Below are positions 12,772 to 24,828 of a stretch of DNA of 64,000 nt, in pieces. The translations under genes were made by a program, and so were the position numbers. The stretch's first letter is position 1. Each line of letters begins with the position of its first letter. Below the pieces are notes generated by a model. It had not been told where the DNA came from and did no database searches. It saw nothing but the letters and a program-made list of their open reading frames with translations. This stretch comes from Tamarix chinensis (Eukaryota > Streptophyta > Magnoliopsida > Caryophyllales > Tamaricaceae): the NCBI GenBank assembly GCA_030549775.1, contig CM060173.1, positions 65,290,367 through 65,354,366 of the forward strand, written 5' to 3'.

Positions 12772-14290
12772 ATGACTATTCATTTTGAAGAATCAGTTGT
12801 TTCACCTCCCCATGCTCAATCTTTGACATCCTCCTCCTCTTCATCTTCTTCAGAAGATACTAGTCCTCTATCTTTGCCTCATTCTAACCATTCCATTAAT
12901 CTTTCCTCATCCAAAATGAGAGCTTGCCTGTTATCTTCATCCTGCTTTACACAAACCACCAAGGCCTCTCCTCACACCACCCATTTTCTCAAGGTTATGG
13001 ATGACTAAAAGAGATGACTCAAATCCTTCTATAAAAAGAAGGTCCTACCTAACAAATTCATCAATGTCGATTCTTGTACTCATCAATTTAAATTTCCTTT
13101 CATGCAATCTCTTGCTAACCTTCACCTTCTACCTCTCTTTACTCTCAAAGTACTATTTTATCTGAAATTTTTTCTTCTGTTATATGTCAATCTCAATCTC
13201 CATGTTCTGGGAAGCATTATCACCACACATGTTTTGGGTGTTAATATTAATCTCGGTGAAGCTAGGCTAACTTGCATACTCTAGGATGATTAAAATGTTG
13301 AATGGATGCTCACTCGCATTTTGGATGAGATCCCAATTGATATACACCGCAACTAATTTGTCTATGGAGGCACCACTAGCTCCTATTGTCTCTTAACCTT
13401 CACACAGGTGTGTCACCATATAGTGTCCTCTATTTTTTTCCTTTAAGTTGGATCTAGGGTTAATATGACTCTCAATGATTAGTATGCGGTGGATCACATC
13501 CTCTCTTTGATCCCTATTTGCTTTGGGGTTGACATATTCTGGCATATGTCACATATGGTAGAGCAAAGCCTAGCAGCCTTAGGATACAGATCCCTTATCA
13601 CATGCATACTTCAAGATTTTTGTTTCAATCTCATAGGTTTTTTGGCTAACCAAATGCACATGCATAGAGGCCTAGATATCCTTGATGTGATCATTTTTTG
13701 CTGCTTGGGATATAAGATGAGCTTGGATGGACAAACGCTCAAGCTTGCCCCTAAAGCTCTTGTCTTTCTACACCATAGTGGTTGCCTCTCCACTATATCT
13801 ACACCACCACCTTCATAGTCTATTGTTGATGACCTTCCACCACCATTGGATGACCCTCTCACACAATGGATATTCCATACACATCCATAAGAGGTCCATC
13901 AGCTTCTACCTCCATCTCTTCCTCTTCACATACACCCCATGTGCCTCCATCCACCGGATGTATAACTCTTGTAGGTGTCCATCATCTCCTTCTTTAGGTT
14001 ATTAACATGCTTAATTCCCTAGACCAACACCATGTAACAATGGATATGGAGTTGTGGACCCTTCGCTCTCAATTTCACCCTGACTTATCATCAAGATCAC
14101 ATGGACACTCCCCCAAGTGACTCCTCTATCGACTCTAACCCTGCTCCATTAATTACTTATACATATGCTACAATCGATGATGATCTAGCACTTGTTTCAT
14201 CCCTCGTAGCAGCCTTATGGATTGGACATGTTGTAAGCTAATCCCTTGACACCAAGGCCACTAATAGTGATGACATCGATGATTAGCCAG
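12772..14290 (+). pseudogene. Env-like / plant transposon protein region of a SIRE-type element, decayed
   Basis: A serine- and proline-rich opening (12,772-13,008, with an eight-serine run) is followed by blocks that resemble the region after pol in SIRE/Maximus elements, annotated as putative plant transposon protein. The readable parts are FYVNLN-like and THVLGVNINLGEARL at about 13,165-13,270, and VDHILSLIPICFGVDIFWHM with a block like LGYRSLITCILQDF at 13,489-13,640. Stops separate the blocks. The role of this protein is unknown; it has been called env-like from its position and occasional membrane segments. The overlapping minus-strand frame at 13,611-13,862 is a shadow. Confidence 0.6.
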
Positions 14291-14754
14291 GGCCTACAAT
14301 GACAAGTTTAACTACATTAAGATTCGATATTTTTGGTCCTTTGTGATAATATCTTGTCCTTTTGTAGATTTTTATGTATCTTAGGCTTATCCTAGTATAT
14401 ATATTTTTTTCTAATTATATACTCGACATCTTCCTTATGCTTATACTCTATGTCATGTATTATTAACTTTCAAATTGGTAATGAAAACTTGAAATTTCTT
14501 TACTATATCACATCTCTATCAAATATATATAACTTAGGGGGATTCTTATGCACAATAACCTCATGGTTTATTATGTTTCAATTTAATATATGCACTTATT
14601 AAAGGAGTGCTCTTCTCGGCTTTTGTTGATTTCAAAAAGGGGGAGAGAATTCGAGAGTTTTGGATTAAAAAGGTAAAACTGGTAAATTTTTGATTGCCAT
14701 TTCACCCATTACTCTATCATATTTACTATTATGCACCTTTTGTTCATCATCATC

Positions 14755-14767
14755 AAAAAAGGGGAGA
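14755..14767 (+). other. Polypurine tract of the SIRE-type element
   Basis: AAAAAAGGGGAGA lies directly before the LTR start TTATTAACC. A similar AAAGGGGGAG tract also occurs upstream near 14,636. G-rich polypurine tracts right before TGTTRA are typical of the SIRE lineage. Confidence 0.75.
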
Positions 14768-15630
14768 TTATTAACCTCAAAGATTAAGTAATGTTATTAT
14801 AATTGTTTTGATGATAAAAAATGGATCTAGGTGAGTTACGTGTTTTCTTAAGTGTGCATATCAAAGAAAAAAACACAATAACAACTTTCTATTTTGATCA
14901 AAAAATGAACAGTCAATTTGTTGGAACAAACCAGTTGACTAGCCATATAAATAATCGACTGGTTTCTCCAAACCGATCGACTAGTAAGCATTAACTATTG
15001 ATTTTTTGCCCGTTGGGTAGGACAAATTTTTGTAAATTCTTATTTATTAGCTATACAAGAGGGTAAACCTAATAAATATGGTCCCTCTACATTTATTACA
15101 ACTAACTTTTTAGATCATTAATTGTGCAATTAATCTCTTACACTAAAATCATTTAATTACTCACTCAAATTTCCAAACTTTCATATTTATGAGTTTTTAC
15201 TAAAACGTGTTCTTTACTCACTTCTCTTATCTAGAACTATTCTCAAATTGTAATATCTTCCATTATATATAGCTATATTACATCTCATCCAAAGATCAAC
15301 ACTTTAATATCTTATATTTGGTGAGAATCATATGTAATCACAACCTCCTCTTAAAAATCCCTTAAAGGGTTTAGTGAGTGTTTATCTATTTTTCTGGAGA
15401 TATTTATGTGTTGTGTCCATTGAAGATAAATAGATGAAGTTGTAAATAATGTCTTAGAGGGTCATTGAGATTGTAAGATTCATAAACCAAAAGAAGAGTG
15501 ATCATCAATAAAAACAAGTCACTATTTTAAAAATCGAACCTATTGGTAGTGGATGTAAAGAGTTATTTGCTCTTGAACCACTCTACATCATGTGTTAAAT
15601 TTTTATTTAGTCATTTTTATTCTACAAAAC
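14768..15630 (+). repeat. 3' LTR of the SIRE-type copia element (right end approximate)
   Basis: It begins TTATTAACC right after the polypurine tract, with T in place of the usual TG. It carries CGACTGG-type motifs at 14,905-14,990 with a CATATAAATAA box among them. Near 15,540-15,590 it has GGTAGTGGATGTAAAGAG and TGAACCACTCTACATC, a block typical near the end of copia LTRs. The right border is judged to be near CTACA at about 15,630. No second copy was found in the window for comparison. Confidence 0.55.
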
Positions 15631-15639
15631 CCTTTTCAT

Positions 15640-16310
15640 GCCCTGTTCTTTAAGATGTTTTCAATAAGGATCAAGGTAGACATGTGTTGTTAGAGACAAC
15701 TATAGGCTAGTTTGATACAAGTCATGGTCCATCTAATTTATTTAACTTTTAGCTTCCTATATATCTTAAAACCATAAACAAAATGATATACCAATCACAA
15801 AAATATGACCTACAAGTTATCAACATGATTTCATCTCAGAATTCACTCGATATATCTCTAAAAATTTTTATCAAGAAAAAAAACCTAATTTTATGCTTCA
15901 TAATCAAACTTGTATAATTGATCCAGAAATCTATCCAAAACATAATGGAATCAACTCCTAAAGTGCTAAAAAAATTAACCAAACTATTGTGACTTAAATA
16001 AGCAATTTTTATATTGCATCCCTAATTAAATTATAGTTTTGTAATCATTTTATAATATGGAAATCATCTAAATTTCATATTTGAAATTAAACATGTACCT
16101 ACAAGTTAAGATAATGCTTTTATGGTGTATAAATACCTATAGAAACTTAGCTAACTTTATTCTTCAATAGCTATACAATAATCTTCCTTATATTTCAAGC
16201 ATGTGAATAGTTAATTATAGGGCTTATAATGGCTAAAAATTATATTTAAAATTTGAAATCATTTAATTAAATTTCTTGATTTTAAATGTATGTTTTATTT
16301 TATCTATGAG
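15640..16310. other. CACTA interior between copia LTR and TNPA-like gene, nothing recognised
   Basis: AT-rich sequence without open frames of note. It may hold the promoter of the TNPA-like gene, but no box could be assigned with confidence. Confidence 0.3.
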
Positions 16311-18514
16311 TTTTCTTGTAGTGGAGGTAAGGGTATAAGAGCTTGAAAAATGGTTGTGAGAGAAGTAAGCAAAATTTGAACTTGGTTTCCAATGGATCCT
16401 AACACAATGAATCTCAATGTAATTAGGTTGAATAAGTTAATTGTATTAAAGGTGAACTTAGTATGGATGTTGTTGATGATATTGGTTCTAATAATAAAAT
16501 TCCTACTCAAGAAGAAGATAAAAATCTTGATTTATCTATGGTGCCTTCAAATGATCTAGGTAAATGATTACTAGATTCTAAGTAAATTCATAAATTTTTG
16601 TATTTATGTGTACATATTTTTCATTTCAAAATAGCTCCCATTATGGCCTATCAATGGACTTAATTTTGCTTTCTTAATGTTATTAAATGTTTATATGACT
16701 AATATGGTGGAAGCAAAAGGAATGCAAGCAAGGAAGTATGTTGATAGAGTTGAGATGACTTTGAACTTGCATAAGGCTACTGATCTAGTGACAAGAGAAA
16801 AAATGGACCTAACAGTACTCTACCTTAAATGAGAACTCAATATATGCATGAAAATAGCTCTGCAAGAAATTTGAACCCTCAAAATGATGGGAATAGTTAT
16901 CAACATAGCGTATTTTTTACTGATCATGTTTGCATATATAATTTTTATTATTTCAAAATCTTATGATGTATAGATTGTCTATACATTGATTTTTTTATCT
17001 TATTTTTGTAATAGTCTCAACAACTTGTGATAAAAGAAAAAGGGGGTAGAGAAGCAAGTACAAATCTTATGGCATTGAGATGAAGATATTAGGTGGTACT
17101 ACGAAACTAGTACTTGACATACTTTACTGTTTTCTCTAAGATGTTGGATAAATTGCTAGAAACTTGGTAAATTTTTATGGTGATATTATGCGTACGAAAT
17201 CCCTCATAGATGCATCGCCTTGGATTCAAGTGGTAGATAAACGTGATGATGTAATGTGGTTACTGGTGAAGGTATATACATACATACATACATATCTATA
17301 TAAATATATATGCATTCTTTTACTTTTATAAATCCCAAACTATGTTATTTAACCATATAGTTTGTGTTTTATTTTATTATTTTTAGTCACAAGATAGAAC
17401 AAGATCGGCACAATGTATAGTAATCAATTGCCTGGGTTAAAAGCATATGTTGTTTACAATGAAGATTTTATATCATTATTGGAAAGCTCACTTGCATTCT
17501 TCCTACAAAGAATAGGGGGATATACATAAGGAATGTTTGGAAAATCCATCCATTGATTTTTACCCATAGAATTAGAAAGAAATATTGTGAAACTTTTAAC
17601 TCTGATAAATTTAAGTAATTCTTTCCATTATTGACAGGTTTGTCTCCAAACTTGTTTCGTTATTAATTATATATTTTTTGGTTTAATTTCTTTTATTCTT
17701 AAATTATGGGAAAGAAGTCAACTAAACAAAAAGAATAAAAAATCAGGTAAATGTTGCCAATACACCACAAGAAACTTATCTTTCCCAATGGTGGAAACTA
17801 TAATGGTAATAATATGATATAGTTATATTTAATAGAGTTATTCATCTTGTTAGAAAAAATGACTAACTAATGTGTCTTAATAGACGAAGAAAAATGGTGA
17901 TGTCAAGTTGAATGTTGATATGATTTGGCTTCCTAAACACACACGCATAATTGATCAAGGAGTATTATAGTGGGTTAATGATTCGTGGTGTAAGAAAGTT
18001 CATGTAAATTATTCCGATATTTAGATTAGCATCTTTAATTTCTTCTCTACATTGTGTTGTAATGTGTGTTTAGTTTGAAAGATATTTATCACCAGAATTT
18101 GTCATTGAATATGTTAATTCATACAAATAATTGATTATAATAACTAGGAATCTATACTTATATAAAACGTTGTGATGTGCATTGTAGGGAGACCTCTACA
18201 AGCTTGTGAAAGATAAGCATAAAGAAGGAGTCCCTCAAACACAAGATGAGATGCTACTTTACGTTTTGGGCCTTAAGCTTGGATACACACAAAGGAAAGG
18301 TGGCGGGTATGGTGGCTCTATCATATCAAGGATTCGAGAAGAAGGACAATAAAAAAATATGCAATAACAAAATAAGGTAGACGAGCAACAAGTTAAGATA
18401 GATGAGAAGCAAAATAAGATATCTAGTCTACAAAATCAAATAGATGAGGTTAAGGAGAAACAAGATCAATCTATGGCTTCTTTAGGGAAAGAATTTGAAA
18501 AATGAGTCAAATGA

Positions 18515-19150
18515 TGGATACCAATATAATGAGGTAAATTATAATTTTTGTACTAATCCAACTTTCTATTTATTCTATAATATGAGCCACTTTACATTGT
18601 GTAGTATTGTTGAGTCTTGTATAAGATCACATATTTTGAAAAATGAAGAGTTTGATAAAAACATATATGATAAAGAGAAATTAATAAGGGTTCTATAGTC
18701 ACTTAAGAATGGATGCAAATATTATAGCTTGGTATAAATGAACAAAAATGGAAAAAATTATTATCTTTTACACATCAATGCATGTTCAGGCATCTAACTA
18801 GGGATATATTTAACTAGGTAAAGGAAAGAAGCAAAGTATGGAAACTTGATTTGGAGTCTTTTTGAGGAAAGATAAAAAATATCAAGAATGCTCATGTGAA
18901 TGGAAATAAGCACTTGTGAAAAGCCTAAAAAATTTATATAAACAAAAATAAGGGCATATAATATATTGATGGGGAATTTTATGTTTTACTGCTTAGCACT
19001 GGGATGAAAATCAATTATTATCTCCTTAACTTCATCCTTCTCTATTCTTGAACAAAAATAAGGGGCATTATGTTCAAAAGTATATGCATTAACTTATAAT
19101 GGTGGTTGATTGAATCATCATTGTCAAATCTATTGAATGATTAGGTTGCT
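18515..19150. other. AT-rich stretch within the TNPA-like gene, no exon assigned
   Basis: Apart from a 67-residue frame (18,495-18,698) without recognisable motifs, only AT-rich intron-like DNA is visible. It may be an intron before the acidic last exon. Confidence 0.3.
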
Positions 19151-19159
19151 AGTGACACT

Positions 19160-19160
<1 letters not shown>

Positions 19161-19192
<32 letters not shown>

Positions 19193-19336
19193 GAAACATG
19201 TACTAATATTGTTATTTATTTAGGTATGGGAATAAACTTGATGATGATGCTGATGTTAATATATATATGCATGTATGTATGAAACATGTACTAATCTTGT
19301 TATTTATTTAGGTATGGGAATAAAATTGATGATGAT
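19161..19336 (+). repeat. 88-bp tandem duplication of a splice-acceptor/exon unit
   Basis: The stretch from ATGAAACATGTACTAAT to the GATGATGAT run occurs twice, at 19,191 and 19,279, 88 bp apart, with few differences. Each copy holds TTATTTATTTAG/GTATGGG, a plausible 3' splice site, followed by a short acidic reading frame (YGNKxDDD). A TA/TATG microsatellite joins them and may have promoted the event. Confidence 0.75.
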
Positions 19337-19689
19337 GGTGATTTTTTTCATGGTGGCATTGATAATGATTATTAATTTATTTATGGATACATATTTTTGT
19401 TGTTAGTTGATTTGTTGATAAGAAGATCATGTTCCTGGTTTCAAAAGTATTTTTAGATGCATGTTTTAACAAAAACACTTGACAATAGTGTTTTTCCCAT
19501 AACACTTTCAATGATGGTGATACCTTATTTGATGTTTTGAATAATAGTTTCTATTTGAAAACTATAAAATTGATTAATTATGCATTTTATATTAATATCA
19601 AATGAATTTACTATTGATATTTATGTCTGATTAATATATGTATGTTATGAGTGTTTGAATAAGGTATCATGAATATGATAGGTTGTAAA

Positions 19690-20546
19690 ATGTTAATTTA
19701 TCTAATAGTATTGTAGAAAATTTTCATTATTTGGAAACAATGAAATTGTTTCTAAAAATAGCATTAGCAAAAAATATTTCATTGGCAACAAAAAGTTCTT
19801 TGCAAAATATAGAAAATTATTGTTAATAAGAAAGTTGTTGCGAAAAATATTGTACATTATTGGCAATAAAAATGCCATTGTAAAAATATAGAACATTATT
19901 GGTAACAAAAATGTTGTTACAAAACATATTGTTCATTATTGATCAAAAACAAATGTTCTTATTTACAAGAAGTTTGTTGCAAAAAATATTGTACATTATT
20001 AACAAAAAAATTGTTAAAAAATATAGAATATTTTTGGCCATAGGAAAGTAGTTGCAATATATATTGTACATTATTAACAATAAAAAAACAACACAAAATA
20101 TAGAATATTATTGGCAATAGGAAAGTTATAAAATATATAGTAAATTATTAGAAACAAAAAAAATTACGAAGCATAGCACATTATTAGCAACTGAAAAATT
20201 GCTACAAAATATATTGTACATTATTAAAAACAAACAAATCGTTGTAAAATATAATATATTATTGTTACCAAATATATCATTACATATAATTACCTGTTAT
20301 TAATAACAGAGAAATCATTGCAAGATATAATTATGCTCTATCATCTATGCTAATTGATTTTGACAACCAAATTATTGTTAGCCACAAGTTTATCACTACC
20401 AAAATAATATTTTTGCCTATGGTAAAAATTCATTACAAAAACCTTTAGTTACATTATAATATGGAATGATAATTTGTCATTACTAAAAATACAATATCAT
20501 TGGCAAAGATATTTTTGATAATGAAATATTTCATAGCCAAAAATTA
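19690..20546 (-). repeat. Right subterminal repeat array of the CACTA element
   Basis: Many diverged short units occur here, built from AAAATATTGTACATTATTGGCAA and GAAAGTTGTTGC, spaced roughly 60-90 bp. They face the matching array at the left end in inverted orientation. The minus-strand frame at 19,702-19,908 is a by-product of the repeats. Confidence 0.65.
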
Positions 20547-20547
20547 C

Positions 20548-20560
20548 TTTTCTTGTAGTG
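20548..20560 (-). repeat. Right CACTA terminal inverted repeat
   Basis: The minus strand reads CACTACAAGAAAA. TAA follows outside at 20,561-20,563 and matches the TAA at the left end. Confidence 0.85.
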
Positions 20561-20699
20561 TAATACTTAAATAATAAAGAAGGACGGTAGTATACCATCT
20601 ATAGTATCAACAAAACCATGGTCTTGAAAATCTCCCTCCGATTTATTAATCACCTCCATATTTCTAACCTTAGGAAAAATCTTCATGAGCACATATAAT

Positions 20700-21905
20700 A
20701 CCTGATGCCTGACCAACACCATTCTATGGGTAGGGGAAAGGAGCATAATTCATTCCCTTTGTATTTGCACTCTAAACACTACTAGTTGGTGTTTTAGGCA
20801 CTAGGGGAGTTTATTGCTAGTAGGTGGTCCCACCTTCAAAATTGTCTTGACTCTATTGAAAAATATCTCTAAAAGTTTAAGATTTATAGCATCTATAATC
20901 TATTATGCCACACTTCGAACACTCAGTCAAATTCCTTTGCCAATACTTACCTAGGTGTTTCACTTTGTAAGACTTGCAATAGTAGTACGGAAAAGGTCGG
21001 TCATACTTGACACATCCTTTATAAAAATGTGGATGATCACAACCACTTGCTCATTTCTATTGATCACAACCACTTGCTCAGTTCTATTGGGCACTCATTT
21101 GTGTCTTCTTGTAACATCCATGACATGTAACATTCTATACCAACCTTTTAGTCCCGTTAAGATCCTTCTTTGCCTCTTGAATCTAACCTAGTGTACATGG
21201 CCTCTCATACAACATCAACATACAATTCATAACATATCCTCTAAATAGTTCTTCAGTGTGTAAGTCCAAGCCCTAATAAAAAAAATAGATAAGAAATCAT
21301 CTCCTCACTATCATCTATATATAGTGTAGACACTAAGAGCTCAAAGAACTTTTTAAAGTATTCCTCATCAAACATATTGCCTTATTGAAGGGTCCATAAT
21401 TCAATGTTCTTTACACAATAACCATGAAAAGGATAGTTGTGTAACCTCTAAGTTATAAATAGTATCTCCCAAGTTAATATTGGCTCTACAACTATAAGTT
21501 AGTTTTACGTCATCAATTATTTGCCTTGTCCGTCAAATAGAACATATTGACATCCACCCTCTTCTCAACTAGGTATTATGGTGCTCTAAAGGTCTTATCT
21601 ATATCATGTATCTAACACTCCATCATCACAGGTTTCTTAAAACCCTTAAAAAATAGCATGTGATGGAATTCAACTTCCTTAATCTAGTTTTCAACATGCA
21701 TAAGGGCCTAAGGATTGGTTGGAAATATGCTTATGGATACAGTTATAACTACTCGACCACTCTATAAGAAAATGCAATAAGTGACTCCTATATACACATG
21801 GCATTAAAATTTCATGCCATAGTGTTCTAGACATGAAACACATGACGGATAAGGTCACAAACTTAGCAAAAAAAATAATCAAAGCCCACTTATAAGAAGG
21901 CTAAT
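20700..21905 (-). pseudogene. Gypsy-type gag remnant of element Z
   Basis: Reading the minus strand from about 21,430 gives a capsid-like run: IELWTLQ, then a stop, GNMFDEEYFKKFFELL, and IDDSEEMISYLFF. This follows the family pattern L.QG.M.V.EY...F.EL...(D/E)...F..GL. Farther left (about 20,890-21,010) two zinc-knuckle-like blocks follow, YCKSYKVKHLGKYW and ECSKCGIIDYRCYK, in which one His/Cys position each appears altered. Gag packages the element RNA. No protease or RT follows before the CACTA insertion or beyond it. Stops show the gene is dead. Family assignment rests on motif spacing, not on a search. Confidence 0.6.
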
Positions 21906-22664
21906 TAAATTACCAACAACCATAATTCCAAATAAAACTTAAATATTTGGAAAGAAAAACCCTAACTCAATTATTAAGAAGATTTATTAATGGTCCATCC
22001 AAAATAATTTCAAACCCCCCAATTATGTTATAAAAGAGTAATAGAATCCCATAATCTAAAGCAATGATTGCTAGAGATAATAATAACTCAGCAAATCAAC
22101 CATTAACCTCCTAGCATCACATCAAAGAGATCACAAGACGCCAAGTCATGTATAATAACTTAATTCTTGTCATCACATTATAAAATTTATACGAATTAAT
22201 TTATGAATACACATTCTTAACATATAAATACTTAATTATGTACACACCCTATGAGGTTTGTAATTTCCTATGAGTAGAACTGAACCTTTTCACCTAAAGG
22301 TCATCTTATGCAATTGGTGGCTCTACTGAGACACAAGATTGATTTCAAAATCCTTAAGTGTTTTACTTTAAGTGTTTAATATTTTATTAAGCTCATGATT
22401 AATATTCCTTAGAGGATGCCAATATTCATCACAAAAATTAAATCAACCAAGGACCATAATAGTCATAATAATCAATGCCATTACAAGTTAGGGTTTGGCG
22501 TCATGGCATAGCCCGAACAATAAGTTCAACTCATTCCATTTCCATCCCCTAATAACCATTTATTCCAACTTCATAAATATCAATCCTAAGGTCAAATAAA
22601 GTAAAAAAGATATAAAACCATACTAAAAATAATTACATACCTAAACAAGGTCCAAAGGATGGTG
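21906..22664 (-). other. Leader of element Z between gag and 5' LTR
   Basis: On the minus strand this is the untranslated leader, about 760 bp, AT-rich, with no open frames. I could not find a TGGTATC-type primer site next to the LTR. The sequence there (minus strand CACCATCCTTTGGACC) does not match the initiator-methionine primer site seen in G1, G2 and X. Confidence 0.4.
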
Positions 22665-24828
22665 GGTTAACCCCATAACTTAAGAATTAAATTATTTTTA
22701 AGAATAATAAATATGTGAGACAATAAGGGCATAATGTAAATTATTATGGCATATTAATTAAATAGATGAAATCATTATTGAACCAACTAATAGATCATAT
22801 AAATATACTTAATATAAAAATACACCATGGAAAATATGAATAATGAGTTGACCAAAGTGTCACTTCTATCGAAAAATGAAAGCTCAATACAATTTCAATT
22901 AATCAAGAATATGCATTAGTTGATGGTACATATTTACATATCAACTAATGCAACCTATTAGTCAACCAAATATCCAAACACACTAAAAAACATGAAAAAT
23001 GAACCAACCAAAGTGTCACTTTTGTCGACTAATGGGAGCTAGGTGCTAACTTAGTTGATCAATGACATGCATCATTTTATGGCACACATGGACACATCGA
23101 CTAACACAGTCTATCAATAGACCAAAGGTATTTATACTACCTAGAATCCTTTTCAAAAGTTATCACAAATAGTTTTGAAAAATCCAAATCATAAGTCCCT
23201 TAGAAAGACATGCATTTTAACAACTTCAGATTAAATTTCTTACATGCTCAACGCTAACTCATGCTTGGAAAAATATCAAACCACAATAATTATTCTTACA
23301 GATCAAATGAATTTTATGGTTTGAAAACTTGAATCATGCTATTTAATCTAACATTTCATACAAATATACCATCATATCTTAAGTACAACAAAAATATATA
23401 TGGTAATAAATTTCAATCATCCTAGCCTACATTAAAAGTTCACATAATAACATAATATCACATTCTTTCACTTTCTAACACAAGAAAATAAAAATTTCCA
23501 TGTAAAAACATATCATGATTCTATAATAAAATAACCTATCTTACTTACATAAAAATTCAACCATCAATATAAAGGTTGGATTTACCTATAATCTATCACA
23601 CATAAGCACAACAAAATATCCTTCTCTAAGGCACCTCAAGAATATAATTAACAAAAAATAGGCAAACACATATATTTACACTAATTTAAAATTATTAGTA
23701 ACTAAGAAAAACCTAAACAAGAATGAAGGAAAAGAAAACTGAAACAAGGTCATAAGTGTTGTGAATAGTCACTAAAGGAAGAAACTCATGCTACCAAGGC
23801 CTAACAATGTGAGGTCTTCAAATAGGGAGGGAGTAACAATGTTGATCCTTCTAGAAACAAGAGTCTAGCAATTGAGATAACTCATGTTGCAACTAGCTCT
23901 TAGTAGAAGGTATACATGTTGAAGATGAGGAGATTCATGCACCACTCACACAACATGGATAGATAAAAAACTCGGAGAGTTGTGCTTTATTGGGAGGACA
24001 AAATGGGATGGTTGCTAGCAAAAACAAAACACAAGGGATATATTAGGTAACAATGGAAGCTAATATGGAGATAAAAAAGAGGAATTAGTTTACTTGGTTG
24101 AAGATATAAGAAAGAAAGTAAAGGAGAAAAGATGAAAGTTATGGAGCCGACGAAATCAAAAACCAAAGGAATAAATGGAAAATAAGGGGTTTAGGGGTTT
24201 TCGGATGTGTTGGAGGTGAGATAACATGGCAGGTCAAGAAATTTCATTTTATGGGTGAAAATGCATAAACAAAGGCTAGTGCTGGTAACAAATAGGTTGG
24301 TTGTTGCAAGAGAAAGGAAAGTAGAGGTAGGCTAGTGGGTGCAAGCTGAATAGGGACATGGGAAAGAGAAAGGAAATGATTTAGTAGTATGGGTTAGCTC
24401 AAAGATTTGGGATTGTTGGTGAATATGTATATAGTAGATGTGTGTTTGCTAGGGGGTATGATGTAACTTCAAGGGGAGGTTTGAGGTAGTATTAATATAA
24501 GGGAATTTGGGTTTAGTTTTTTAAAGGGGGGGGGGGGGAATGGTTGAAAACCAATCGATTAGGCCACAATAGAGGGAGTGCGGTGAGGCTAGAGCGTTGG
24601 GTTTAAGGGATAAAAATAAAAAGATTAAGGTATAAAAATTAAGATATTAATAAATATACAAAATTTACCCAATTATTATATCCTATAATAATAGTATAGT
24701 ACTTTGCATTATTAAAATATAATAAAAGTATATATAATGATGGAGCACCCAACCCTATAATAATTTTCTATAGTTAATTACACATAATTACCCATTTTAT
24801 GGTTATGGTTTCTAAATTATGTATTCTA
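22665..24828 (-). repeat. Right (5') LTR of element Z
   Basis: It aligns over its length with 2,375-4,516 in the same orientation; the lengths are 2,164 and 2,142 bp. The right end is at ATTCTA, matching ATTACA of the left copy with changes. A run of 13 G at 24,526-24,538 is absent from the left copy. Many substitutions between the two copies point to an old insertion. Confidence 0.7.

Larger units (their letters stand above)
10700..15630 (+). mobile_element. SIRE/Maximus-type Ty1/copia retrotransposon, 5'-truncated
   Basis: In order on the plus strand there are a decayed RT-RNase H, a region with a TATA-like box, an env-like region, a polypurine tract AAAAAAGGGGAGA and a 3' LTR. This order, with an extra coding region between RNase H and the polypurine tract, is typical of the SIRE/Maximus lineage. 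Gag, protease and integrase were not found upstream, nor a 5' LTR, so the 5' half is lost or too decayed to see. The element lies inside the CACTA transposon. Confidence 0.7.
16320..19375 (+). pseudogene. TNPA-like plant transposase gene (Ptta/En/Spm family), decayed, with introns
   Basis: Exon-like stretches on the plus strand are separated by AT-rich intron-like DNA. An acidic stretch at 16,462-16,560 (MDVVDDIGSNN) ends at a plausible splice donor, AG/GTAAATG. A block ARNLVNFYGDIMRTKSLID at about 17,155-17,210 is followed by a D-W-L block. A lysine-rich block at 18,185-18,350 includes DEMLLYVLGLKLGY and RKGGGYGGS, close to the conserved VLG..GY.KG.G region of plant En/Spm-type transposases. 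It continues into a coiled-coil-like KIDEKQNKISSLQNQIDEVK segment. The last exon-like piece is acidic (DDDGDFFHGG) and is duplicated. Stops interrupt several blocks. The likely role was binding the subterminal repeats. Confidence 0.6.
4739..20560 (+). mobile_element. CACTA (En/Spm-type) DNA transposon, 15.8 kb
   Basis: The left end reads CATTACAAGAAAA and the right end, on the minus strand, reads CACTACAAGAAAA. These are classic CACTA terminal inverted repeats. TAA flanks both sides (4,736-4,738 and 20,561-20,563), the 3-bp target duplication expected for the family. Both ends carry subterminal arrays of short diverged repeats. Inside are a decayed TNPA-like gene (16.3-19.4 kb, plus strand) and retrotransposon fragments. 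I found no TNPD transposase, so the element is probably non-autonomous. It inserted into the internal region of gypsy-type element Z. Confidence 0.85.
2375..24828 (-). mobile_element. Gypsy-type gag-only (TR-GAG-like) element Z, interrupted by a CACTA transposon
   Basis: Two direct repeats of about 2.15 kb (2,375-4,516 and 22,665-24,828) bound this element. Orientation is minus. A polypurine-like tract adjoins the left LTR on the minus strand, and a gag remnant at 20.7-21.9 kb lies next to the right LTR, where gag belongs. With the CACTA insertion removed, the internal region is only about 2.3 kb. That holds gag and a short tail, with no protease, RT, RNase H or integrase recognisable. This matches TR-GAG elements, non-autonomous LTR elements that keep only gag and depend on a partner for pol. 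An internal deletion of a once complete element would look the same. I could not identify a primer site beside the right LTR, nor a matching target duplication. Confidence 0.65.

Noticed and set aside
19702..19908. 68-residue minus-strand frame rich in Phe, Leu and Asn
   Set aside because: Product of the CACTA subterminal repeats.
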